Assembly: GCA_009782015.1 (NCBI GenBank)
Contig: WQUP01000074.1
Location: forward strand, 1-6,171
DNA from: Endomicrobiia bacterium
GTDB lineage: Bacteria > Elusimicrobiota > Endomicrobiia > Endomicrobiales > Endomicrobiaceae
Direction: 5' to 3'
DNA length: 6,171 nt
Shown here: positions 1-5,187 of the stretch, piece after piece
Numbering within the stretch: the first letter of the stretch is position 1
How the letters are laid out: every line of letters starts with the position of its first letter
Position numbers and translations under genes: made by a program
The notes under the pieces: generated by a model
Database searches by the model: none
Told to the model about the DNA's origin: nothing
The model's input: only the letters and a program-made list of their open reading frames with translations

Positions 1-219
1 TTCCTTCAAAGAAGCATCGGAAAGATTCAAAAAGTGGGCGAAATCTTTTGATGATTTTCTGCTTTTTCCTTCTGCAATATTTAAAGCTACTGAAACAATA
101 GCGCGTTTAATCTGCGATTTCAGATTTAACTCTTCGGATCTTGGAAAATTGTTGGCTGCCGAATATATTTTCTTTATTAGCAATACTGATTCATTCCAAA
201 TTTCCAATTCTTTGTACAT
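1..219 (-). CDS. Four-helix-bundle protein (23S rRNA intervening-sequence protein family), C-terminus cut by window edge
   Basis: Translating the minus strand from the ATG at 219 gives 73 residues with no stop before base 1, starting MYKELEIWNESV. The family signature is clear: an N-terminal helix with ELEIW, a spacer helix, SQIKRAIVSVALNIAEGKS at about residues 34-52, then KSSKDFAHFLNLSDASLKE. NIAEG followed by a (K)S-x-K-(D/E)F-x-x-FL segment is typical of the four-helix-bundle proteins first named from 23S rRNA intervening sequences. Full members are about 115-130 residues, so roughly 45 are missing. The start is supported by AGGAG eight bases upstream. The biochemical role of free-standing members is not established; some relatives act as nucleic-acid-binding accessory proteins. 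It follows rfbH on the same strand after a 101-base gap filled with a hairpin repeat, so co-transcription is uncertain. Family assignment is confident; function is not. Confidence 0.88.
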   Translation of the reverse strand, partial: MYKELEIWNESVLLIKKIYSAANNFPRSEELNLKSQIKRAIVSVALNIAEGKSRKSSKDFAHFLNLSDASLKE

Positions 220-227
220 TGATGTTA

Positions 228-232
228 CTCCT
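228..232 (-). promoter_or_regulatory. Shine-Dalgarno for the four-helix-bundle gene
   Basis: AGGAG on the minus strand lies eight bases before the ATG at 219. It fixes the start of a gene too incomplete to be judged by length. Confidence 0.7.
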
Positions 233-240
233 GATGATAT

Positions 241-322
241 GATGCTAGGATACGAAGATGCCAAGCGAACTGCAAACCCTGTCGTTGCCTATCCTCTTCG
301 CGTCCTCGCATCCTCGCGTCCT
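241..322. repeat. Hairpin repeat A with 8-bp tandem units in one arm
   Basis: Bases 241-270 and 284-312 are imperfect inverted repeats of about 29 bp, with roughly six mismatches and one bulge, around a 13-base loop. The right side contains three head-to-tail copies of the 8-mer CGCRTCCT (299-306, 307-314, 315-322). On the minus strand these read as GATGCGAG-like units followed by GGCAACGAC. The last unit overlaps the rfbH stop codon (321-323). The unit and the GGCAAC core are shared with the hairpin at 2972-3077, so the two look like members of one dispersed family. No T-run follows on the minus strand, so it is not a classical terminator. Confidence 0.7.
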
Positions 323-1691
323 ATCCTCTGCCGTTAAAAAATTCTTCGAATTTTTTAACGATGTATTCAAGCTGGTCTTTTCTTAAGCCCGGCCACACGC
401 CTATCCAGAAAGTGGCGTTTAAGACCGTATCGGTGTTGGGGAGCATCGCGTATTCGGCTTCAGTGAGGTTTTTAGATATGAGAAGCTTGGAGTTTCTTAT
501 CCTCATTTCTATATTGTCATCCGTGAATACCGGCTGCCTTAGAAGATTGCCGGCAAAAAGCTGCCTTGTTCCTATGTTGTTGCTTTCGAGGAATTTGACC
601 AGATCCATTTTTGAGAACTTATCGTTCGGCTTTACTGTTATTGTAAAACCAAACCAAGAGGCTTCCGCTTTTGCGTCAAGCTCCGGCAGAATCAGATAAT
701 TTTTAAAAGCCGGGGCTGAAAGCCCTTTATATAAGAACTGAAAGTTCTCGTTTCTTTTTCCGATAAAACCTTTGAGCTTTTCGAGCTGAGCAAGCCCGCA
801 CGCCGCCTGCCAATCCGTGATTTTCAAATTGTAACCCAAATGAGAGTAAACGTATTTATGGTCATAGCCCATTGGCATGTTGCCGAACTTCATATTGAAT
901 CTATTTTTGCAGGTATCGTCTTTTCCCGGAGCGCACCAGCAGTCTCTGCCCCAGTCGCGGTAAGACATTATTATTTTGTAGAGCTGCGCATCGTTAGTGC
1001 AAAGCGCGCCGCCTTCGCCCATGGTTATGTGGTGAGCCGGATAAAAACTGAAAGTGCCTATATGGCCTATTGTGCCGGTATATTTTCCGTCATATTTTGC
1101 GCCCAACGCGTCGCAGGAATCCTCAATGAGCCACAGGCCGCGCCTGTCGCAGATTTCTTTTACTTTGGAAAGATCAAAAACATTGCCGAGAGTGTGCGCG
1201 ACAAAAACCGCTTTGGTTTTCGGGGATATTGCTTCTTCTATCTGAGAGACTGCAATATTGTAATTGCCTATTTCCACATCGACAAAAACCGGAATCAGTC
1301 CGTTTTGTATTATAGGTGTAACGGTTGTAGGAAATCCCGCGGCCACGGTTATGACTTCATCGCCTTTTTTAAGGCGCTTTTCGCCGAGTTTGTGCGACGT
1401 CAAAGCCGAAATCGCAAGCAGGTTTGCCGATGAGCCTGAATTTGTCGTCAAGGCATATTTGCTGTTTAAAAAAGAGGCGAAGCCTCTTTCAAATTGATCG
1501 TTAAAGCGGCCTGTTGTGAGCCACATATCAAGCGACGCGTCTATCATATTTTTAAGTTCGGCGGAACCCAAAACCTTTCCGGAAACGGCGACATACTTGC
1601 CGGTTTTTACATCCGGCTTTGCAACATTATAATAGAGTTCCGAAAGGACTTTTATGACACTTCTCAATAAATTTGCGGTGAATTTTTTCAT
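321..1691 (-). CDS. rfbH: CDP-4-keto-6-deoxy-D-glucose 3-dehydrase (E1), RfbH/DdhC type
   Basis: This PMP-dependent [2Fe-2S] enzyme removes the C3 hydroxyl of CDP-4-keto-6-deoxyglucose, together with an E3 reductase, on the way to CDP-3,6-dideoxyhexoses of O-antigen. It belongs to the DegT/DnrJ/EryC1 aminotransferase fold. The product closely resembles enterobacterial RfbH over its whole length (LTTGRFND, GDEVITVAAGFPTT, FYPAHHITMGEGGA, YDHKYVYSHLGYNLKITD, RQLFAGN). Numbered from the ATG at 1691 (456 aa), the usual Schiff-base lysine is replaced by His220, and cysteines 193, 251, 253 and 261 keep the C-X57-C-X-C-X7-C iron-sulfur spacing, matching the Yersinia E1 numbering as I recall it. An upstream in-frame ATG at 1715 adds MTDKKEFK but lies inside the neighbouring repeat; 1691 has a weak AAGAG about six bases upstream and is preferred. 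It lies 106 bases downstream of rfbG. The reductase gene is not in the window. Confidence 0.95.
   Translation of the reverse strand: MKKFTANLLRSVIKVLSELYYNVAKPDVKTGKYVAVSGKVLGSAELKNMIDASLDMWLTTGRFNDQFERGFASFLNSKYALTTNSGSSANLLAISALTSHKLGEKRLKKGDEVITVAAGFPTTVTPIIQNGLIPVFVDVEIGNYNIAVSQIEEAISPKTKAVFVAHTLGNVFDLSKVKEICDRRGLWLIEDSCDALGAKYDGKYTGTIGHIGTFSFYPAHHITMGEGGALCTNDAQLYKIIMSYRDWGRDCWCAPGKDDTCKNRFNMKFGNMPMGYDHKYVYSHLGYNLKITDWQAACGLAQLEKLKGFIGKRNENFQFLYKGLSAPAFKNYLILPELDAKAEASWFGFTITVKPNDKFSKMDLVKFLESNNIGTRQLFAGNLLRQPVFTDDNIEMRIRNSKLLISKNLTEAEYAMLPNTDTVLNATFWIGVWPGLRKDQLEYIVKKFEEFFNGRG
332..360. repeat. Perfect 13-bp palindrome inside the 3' end of rfbH
   Basis: CGTTAAAAAATTC and its exact reverse complement are separated by three bases (TTC). 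The palindrome lies in frame within the codons for the C-terminal VKKFEEFFN helix, a stretch whose amino acids are conserved in the family. It may be a chance product of AT-rich Lys, Phe and Glu codons. No T-run follows in the minus direction, so I do not call it a terminator. Confidence 0.6.
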
Positions 1692-1710
1692 TTTAAACTC
1701 TTTTTTGTCT

Positions 1711-1807
1711 GTCATTCTGAAGCGGCAACGCCGCTGAAGAATCTAGGCCATAAAACTTCCGGTCTTTTTGCCTGGATCCTTCGGGAACAAAGTTCCCTCA
1801 GGATGAC
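1711..1807. repeat. Palindromic GTCATTCTGA...TCAGGATGAC repeat (D) bridging rfbG and rfbH
   Basis: The ends GTCATTCTGA (1711-1720) and TCAGGATGAC (1798-1807) are inverted copies with one mismatch. Inside are two hairpins: AGCGGC-AAC-GCCGCT at 1721-1735, and ATCCT-TC-GGGAAC-AAA-GTTCCC-TC-AGGAT at 1776-1804. This architecture matches a dispersed, non-coding palindromic repeat type seen in many bacterial genomes. Here it fills the whole rfbG-rfbH gap. It encodes the last residues and stop of RfbG (PSS-stop) and carries the spurious upstream ATG of rfbH. Transcribed as part of an rfbGH message it would fold into two hairpins between the cistrons. Confidence 0.8.
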
Positions 1808-2877
1808 GGCTTTTTTGAATACTCGGCTATCTGAGCATTTGAAAAAGCGGCCATGTCGGTACCGCCTTCATAGTAGTTTTTGTACCAATCTATTGTCTTT
1901 TTAACAGCATCTTCAATTGTATAAACCGGCTTCCAGTTTAGCTCAGCAGCGGCTTTGTCTATGCACAGGTGCAAAAGTCCGGCTTCGTGCGGATGTTCGC
2001 CCGCATCGATTTTATAGCTTCCCTTGCCCCAGGCCGATATAGCCTTTTTCACGACTTCTTCAACCGCAACCGCTGATTCGGCGTAAGGTCCGAAATTGTA
2101 CGCGCTTGCAAATTTGACGTTATTTTCAAGCAGTTTTTTGCCAAGCAGAAGGTACCCGGAAAGAGGCTCAAGAACAAACTGCCACGGCCGCGTGGCTTTA
2201 GGGTTTCGGAGTATTATCTCTTTTCCTTCGTTTATCGATCTCACAAAGTCAGGAATAAGCCGATCTTGCGAAAAATCGCCGCCGCCTATTACGTTTCCTG
2301 CGCGCGCCGAAGCTACTGCCGTAGCGTGTTTTTTGCCAAACTCCGAGTTATTGAAAAAAGAATTTCTGTAAGATGCCGTAACAAGTTCGGAGCAGGCTTT
2401 TGAGTTGCTGTAAGGATCATACCCTCCGAGCTCATCCGTTTCTTTATACGATTGTCCGCTTTCCTTATTTTGATAGCATTTGTCGGTAGTAACGTTTACT
2501 ACGGCTTTTATATTTTTGCATGAGCGGCACGCTTCAAAAAGATTTACAACGCCCATGACGTTTGTCTGATACGTTTCAAGAGGCTCTTTGTATGAGAGCC
2601 TGACCAAAGGCTGCGCAGCAAGATGAAAAACTATGTCCGGCTTAAAAGCAGCGATCTCTTTTTTAAGTTTATCAAAATCGCGGATGTCTGCTTCAACATG
2701 CTTCATTTTATTTTTCAAGCCGAGAATGTCAAATAAAGCCGGATCTGTGTCCGGAGCCAAAGCATACCCGCAGAGTTCCGCTCCCAGCGAAGCAAGCCAT
2801 AAAGAAAGCCACGAGCCCTTAAAGCCCGTGTGCCCCGTGATAAAAACTTTTTTGTCTTTGTAAATGCCGAAATTCAT
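1798..2877 (-). CDS. rfbG: CDP-glucose 4,6-dehydratase
   Basis: This NAD-dependent short-chain dehydrogenase/reductase (extended SDR) turns CDP-D-glucose into CDP-4-keto-6-deoxy-D-glucose in the cytoplasm, the substrate of the adjacent RfbH. The 359 residues match the usual family length of about 355-360. Visible motifs are the nucleotide-binding GHTGFKGSW (residues 15-23), HLAAQPLVR (85-93), NVTTDKCYQN (128-137), the catalytic YSNSK (Tyr156, Lys160), RAGNVIGGGDF (192-202) and RPWQFVLEPLSGYL (230-243), which identify CDP-glucose rather than dTDP-glucose or GDP-mannose dehydratases. No Shine-Dalgarno precedes the ATG at 2877 (the bases before it read GGTTTCCT), and I found no convincing promoter. 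The final PSS and the TGA stop lie in the downstream palindromic repeat, so the extreme C-terminus may have been remade by that insertion. The cytidylyltransferase gene rfbF, usually next to it, is absent here. Confidence 0.95.
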   Translation of the reverse strand: MNFGIYKDKKVFITGHTGFKGSWLSLWLASLGAELCGYALAPDTDPALFDILGLKNKMKHVEADIRDFDKLKKEIAAFKPDIVFHLAAQPLVRLSYKEPLETYQTNVMGVVNLFEACRSCKNIKAVVNVTTDKCYQNKESGQSYKETDELGGYDPYSNSKACSELVTASYRNSFFNNSEFGKKHATAVASARAGNVIGGGDFSQDRLIPDFVRSINEGKEIILRNPKATRPWQFVLEPLSGYLLLGKKLLENNVKFASAYNFGPYAESAVAVEEVVKKAISAWGKGSYKIDAGEHPHEAGLLHLCIDKAAAELNWKPVYTIEDAVKKTIDWYKNYYEGGTDMAAFSNAQIAEYSKKPSS

Positions 2878-2971
2878 AGGAAACCGATTTTCTAGAAATT
2901 ATTTGCAAATGTACAGTAACAATGCCGATAAATTTAACATATTTTAAGAGATGTTTCAAACTTCGACGGCG

Positions 2972-3077
2972 GATGCATGGATGCGGGGATGCGAAGAAGC
3001 GAGGCAACGGCAAAAGATTTTATTGTCTTTTCGTTTATCCGTTACTCCGCCTCTTCGCATCCTCGCATCCATGCATC
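2972..3077. repeat. Hairpin repeat B, 39-bp arms of 8-bp GATGCGAG-type units
   Basis: Arms 2972-3010 and 3039-3077 are inverted copies matching at 34 of 39 positions, around a 28-base loop. The left arm is a run of 8-mers: GATGCATG, GATGCGGG, GATGCGAA, GAAGCGAG, then GCAACGG. The units and the GGCAAC core match the hairpin at 241-322. The element occupies about half of the 222-base gap between the divergent rfbG and cls genes. Apart from it and the cls -10 box, I see nothing else recognisable in that gap. Confidence 0.8.
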
Positions 3078-3084
3078 TTTTTTT
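2972..3084 (+). terminator. Possible intrinsic terminator formed by hairpin B plus T-tract
   Basis: On the plus strand the long GC-rich stem is followed directly by seven T residues (3078-3084), the layout of a Rho-independent terminator. No plus-strand gene precedes it, so it would only stop stray transcription entering cls. The 28-base loop and very long stem are atypical. Confidence 0.35.
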
Positions 3085-3085
3085 A

Positions 3086-3091
3086 TATAAT
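3086..3091 (+). promoter_or_regulatory. -10 box of the cls promoter, possibly leaderless start
   Basis: A perfect TATAAT ends eight bases before the cls ATG. There is no Shine-Dalgarno between them, so transcription would begin at or within about two bases of the start codon. The expected -35 position lies in the right arm of hairpin B and has no good match, which lowers confidence. Confidence 0.45.
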
Positions 3092-3099
3092 CAGCTCAA

Positions 3100-4554
3100 A
3101 TGAATCTCTCATACATACTGCTGCACTCAAGTCCCGTTCTTGCCGCAATAGCGGTTTTTGCGTATTTTGCCGTGGCTGCCGCGGTGACCGCTCATGTGCT
3201 TCTTCATAAAGATGACGTAAAAAGCGCGATAGCTTGGATTGCGCTTGTGTTCCTGTCGCCTTTTATCGGCGCGGCAATCTACATATTTTTCGGGATAAAC
3301 AGGGTGCGCCGCAAAGGAGCGAAGCTTAGAAGGAAAGCCGGCATTCTTGATAATTTCACAAAACAGCAGAGGGCTGAGATTTACGATAATCTTTCCGTAC
3401 AGAAAAAGCAGTTTATAAATTTCGGCATGAACATACACGGGCAGAGTTTTGCCGCGGGAAACAGCGTAGAGCCTCTTTACAACGGAACTGAAGCTTATCC
3501 CGCGATGATCGAAGCGATAAAAAACGCCAAAAAAGAGGCGCTTGTCGAAAGCTACATATTTGACAGCGACAGCGAGACCGATAAATTCATAGAGGCTTTC
3601 AAGGCTGCTGCCGGAAACGGCGCTTCCATAAAGGTTCTGATAGACGCAATAGGAACGCTGAATCCCTTTACCAGATCTATCGAGGCAAAGTTAAAGAGCG
3701 TAAAAGGGCTTCAATATGCAGTATTTCTTCCGCCGCGCATTCATATAGCCCTGCCTTTTGTGAACCTTCGCAACCACAGAAAAATAATTATTGTTGACGG
3801 AACGACCGCTTTTTTCGGCGGAATGAATTTATCTGCGGAGAATACGCTGGTTACTGATAAAAAAAACGGTGTGCTTGACGTTACATTTAAAATAGAAGGC
3901 GCCGTAATAGACCAGCTTGCGCAGGTTTTTGAAGACGACTGGGAGTTTGCGACCGGAAAAAACATGCACTCCTGCTCCGAGACCGCGGTTTACGGCGAGA
4001 GCGGTAAAATAGTCGCCAGGGTAATTCCGGACGGGCCGGACAACAAACTGAGCAAGATAGAGCTTCTGCTGCAGTGCATGATAAACGAAGCCGAGAAAAA
4101 AATTCTGATTGTAACGCCGTACTTTCTTCCGGAAAGCGGAATTCTTACGGCTTTGGAAATGGCGGCAATGAAGGGCGTGCACGTCGAAATAATAATCCCT
4201 AAAAAAACCGATCATATTCTTATGGACTGGGCTATGGAGCCAAACTTCGCCCGCCTTCTTGAAGCAGGCGTGAAGATTTACATGACTCCGCGGCCGTTTG
4301 ACCACAGCAAAATATGCGTTATAGACGACGGCTGGGTTTTCATAGGTTCTGCCAACTGGGACGTGCGCAGCTTCAGGCTCAATTTTGAAGCCGGCATGGA
4401 AATAATAAGCGCGGAACTTGCCGGAAAGCTTACTGCCGCTGCGGAAGAAAAAAAGAAAAACGCAAAACGGGCAAAAATCGAAGACAGCTTGAAACTTCCG
4501 GTTTTAAAACGCCTGAGAAACAACGCGGCGAGGCTGCTTACGCCTTACTACTAG
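3100..4554 (+). CDS. cls: Cardiolipin synthase, phospholipase D superfamily (ClsA type)
   Basis: This integral-membrane enzyme makes cardiolipin, normally by transferring a phosphatidyl group from one phosphatidylglycerol to another. The 484-residue length is normal for the family. Two N-terminal hydrophobic segments (about residues 10-34 and 43-65) are followed by the basic FFGINRVRRKG turn characteristic of ClsA-like proteins. Two HxKxxxxD catalytic motifs are intact: NHRKIIIVDG (His226, Lys228, Asp233) and DHSKICVIDD (His402, Lys404, Asp409), the latter followed by FIGSANWDVRSFRLNFE. A basic, helical tail ends the protein. It starts a plus-strand series and is transcribed away from rfbG. 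No ribosome site precedes the ATG; a TATAAT sits just upstream. The TAG stop overlaps the first unit of the next tandem-repeat hairpin. The exact phosphatidyl donor cannot be read from sequence. Confidence 0.95.
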   Translation: MNLSYILLHSSPVLAAIAVFAYFAVAAAVTAHVLLHKDDVKSAIAWIALVFLSPFIGAAIYIFFGINRVRRKGAKLRRKAGILDNFTKQQRAEIYDNLSVQKKQFINFGMNIHGQSFAAGNSVEPLYNGTEAYPAMIEAIKNAKKEALVESYIFDSDSETDKFIEAFKAAAGNGASIKVLIDAIGTLNPFTRSIEAKLKSVKGLQYAVFLPPRIHIALPFVNLRNHRKIIIVDGTTAFFGGMNLSAENTLVTDKKNGVLDVTFKIEGAVIDQLAQVFEDDWEFATGKNMHSCSETAVYGESGKIVARVIPDGPDNKLSKIELLLQCMINEAEKKILIVTPYFLPESGILTALEMAAMKGVHVEIIIPKKTDHILMDWAMEPNFARLLEAGVKIYMTPRPFDHSKICVIDDGWVFIGSANWDVRSFRLNFEAGMEIISAELAGKLTAAAEEKKKNAKRAKIEDSLKLPVLKRLRNNAARLLTPYY

Positions 4555-4668
4555 AGTGAAGAGTGTAGAGTGAAAAGTGAAGATACGGCAACAGCGACAA
4601 CAAAGTCTTTGTTTTCCTTTTATTAACAATTGTCTTTGTCGTATCTCCACTCCCCACTCTGCCGTTAA
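4553..4668. repeat. Hairpin repeat C with 7-bp AGAGTGA tandem arm
   Basis: Five head-to-tail 7-mers run from 4553 to 4587: AGAGTGA, AGAGTGT, AGAGTGA, AAAGTGA and the diverged AGATACG. Bases 4567-4587 pair with 4640-4660 at 17 of 21 positions. Between them lie GGCAACAGC, a small palindrome ACAAAG-T-CTTTGT (4600-4612) and GTCTTTGTC. The GAAGA-x-GGCAAC core resembles hairpins A and B although the arm unit differs, and the right boundary CTCTGCCGTTAA (4657-4668) is identical to 326-337 beside hairpin A. The element starts in the cls stop codon and ends where the next promoter begins. Confidence 0.7.
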
Positions 4669-4698
4669 TTGACTTCCATAGTCTCATTAATGTAAAAT
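4669..4698 (+). promoter_or_regulatory. Sigma-70-type promoter of the coiled-coil lipoprotein gene
   Basis: TTGACT (4669-4674) and TAAAAT (4693-4698) are separated by 18 bases, a good housekeeping promoter match. The -10 box ends six bases before the ATG at 4705, so the predicted transcript starts at the start codon or immediately beside it. There is no Shine-Dalgarno sequence, in keeping with a leaderless message. Confidence 0.55.
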
Positions 4699-4704
4699 TG
4701 ACGC

Positions 4705-5124
4705 ATGAAAAAATCAATCATTTTTCCGTTATTTTTATGTTTTTTAATTTGCGGCGGATGCGTTTCGGCGGCGAAATATGACGCCGTAAGCTCAAAGCTT
4801 GAGCAGTCTCAAATGCTTCAGGCGCGGCTCAAGCAGGAGAATGCGAAACTCGGCGCCGAAGTGAAGAATCTCGAATACAGAAACAACTATATGAACGGCG
4901 CGATTTCCGGTTACGAAGAAAGAATAAATACGCTGGAAAAAACTCTTAAATCTTCCAACGACGCAAAAATCCGCATGATAGCTGAACTTGCGGCAACGCG
5001 GCATTCGCTCAGAGAAAAGATCAGCATGCAGGAGATTGAATTGAAAGGATTGAATGAGCGCAACTACAAGCTCATTAATCAGCTTGAGACGCGCCCCGCC
5101 GAGACAAACAAAGATGAAAAATGA
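4705..5124 (+). CDS. Small coiled-coil lipoprotein of unknown function
   Basis: I do not recognise a named family. The 139-residue product begins with a positively charged, hydrophobic leader (MKKSIIFPLFLCFLIC) and then GGC, so Cys19 is the likely lipidated residue. The residue at -3 is Cys16 rather than the usual Leu, making the lipobox slightly irregular. Residues about 25-130 are rich in Glu, Lys, Leu, Gln and Asn, with no glycine-rich or catalytic motif, and show heptad-like spacing (KLEQSQMLQARLKQEN, ERINTLEKTLKSS). A long coiled coil is likely. It would be anchored to a membrane and face the periplasm. It has its own promoter, and the M48 lipoprotein follows 63 bases later on the same strand. 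A structural or adaptor role at the envelope is plausible but unproven. The ATG at 4705 is the one that gives a full signal peptide. Confidence 0.8.
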   Translation: MKKSIIFPLFLCFLICGGCVSAAKYDAVSSKLEQSQMLQARLKQENAKLGAEVKNLEYRNNYMNGAISGYEERINTLEKTLKSSNDAKIRMIAELAATRHSLREKISMQEIELKGLNERNYKLINQLETRPAETNKDEK

Positions 5125-5153
5125 CACGGCGGCAGGAGTTTTTACAGAAATCC

Positions 5154-5159
5154 TATAAT
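5154..5159 (+). promoter_or_regulatory. Possible -10 box before the M48 peptidase gene
   Basis: A perfect TATAAT lies 28 bases before the GTG start, leaving room for a normal leader with a ribosome site. No -35 match is visible at the right distance. The gene could instead be read through from the lipoprotein gene, since no terminator is evident in the 63-base gap. Confidence 0.3.
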
Positions 5160-5173
5160 AAATAAAAATTGTC

Positions 5174-5179
5174 AGGAGG
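5174..5179 (+). promoter_or_regulatory. Strong Shine-Dalgarno fixing the GTG start of the M48 gene
   Basis: AGGAGG lies eight bases before GTG at 5188. This decides for the GTG start, which also gives a complete lipoprotein signal peptide. Confidence 0.85.
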
Positions 5180-5187
5180 GTAAAAAA

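Noticed and set aside
299..322. Three short direct repeats considered as a CRISPR remnant
   Set aside because: The units are 8 bp and contiguous with no spacers, and no cas genes are present.
149..337. A 62-codon plus-strand frame over the four-helix-bundle gene and hairpin A
   Set aside because: It overlaps a clear family member on the other strand, and its tail is translated repeat.
840..1433. A 197-codon plus-strand open frame opposite rfbH
   Set aside because: It is antisense to strongly conserved RfbH residues, has no ribosome site, and its translation is rich in Phe, Tyr, Arg and Cys, as expected for a reverse-strand shadow.
2889..2917. Possible rfbG promoter on the minus strand (TAGAAA as a -10 box)
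   Set aside because: The -10 matches only four of six bases and no acceptable -35 hexamer lies 16-18 bases away, so I do not annotate it.
2819..3013. A short minus-strand frame running from hairpin B into rfbG
   Set aside because: Its first third is repeat sequence and its end overlaps rfbG in another frame; it has no ribosome site.
3829..4305. A 158-codon minus-strand open frame opposite cls
   Set aside because: It is antisense to the region between and including parts of the two cls catalytic motifs, with no recognisable family or start signals.
4600..4620. ACAAAG-T-CTTTGT followed by a T-rich tract, as a terminator for cls
   Set aside because: The stem is six AT-rich pairs with a one-base centre, too weak to call; the larger hairpin C has no T-run after it.
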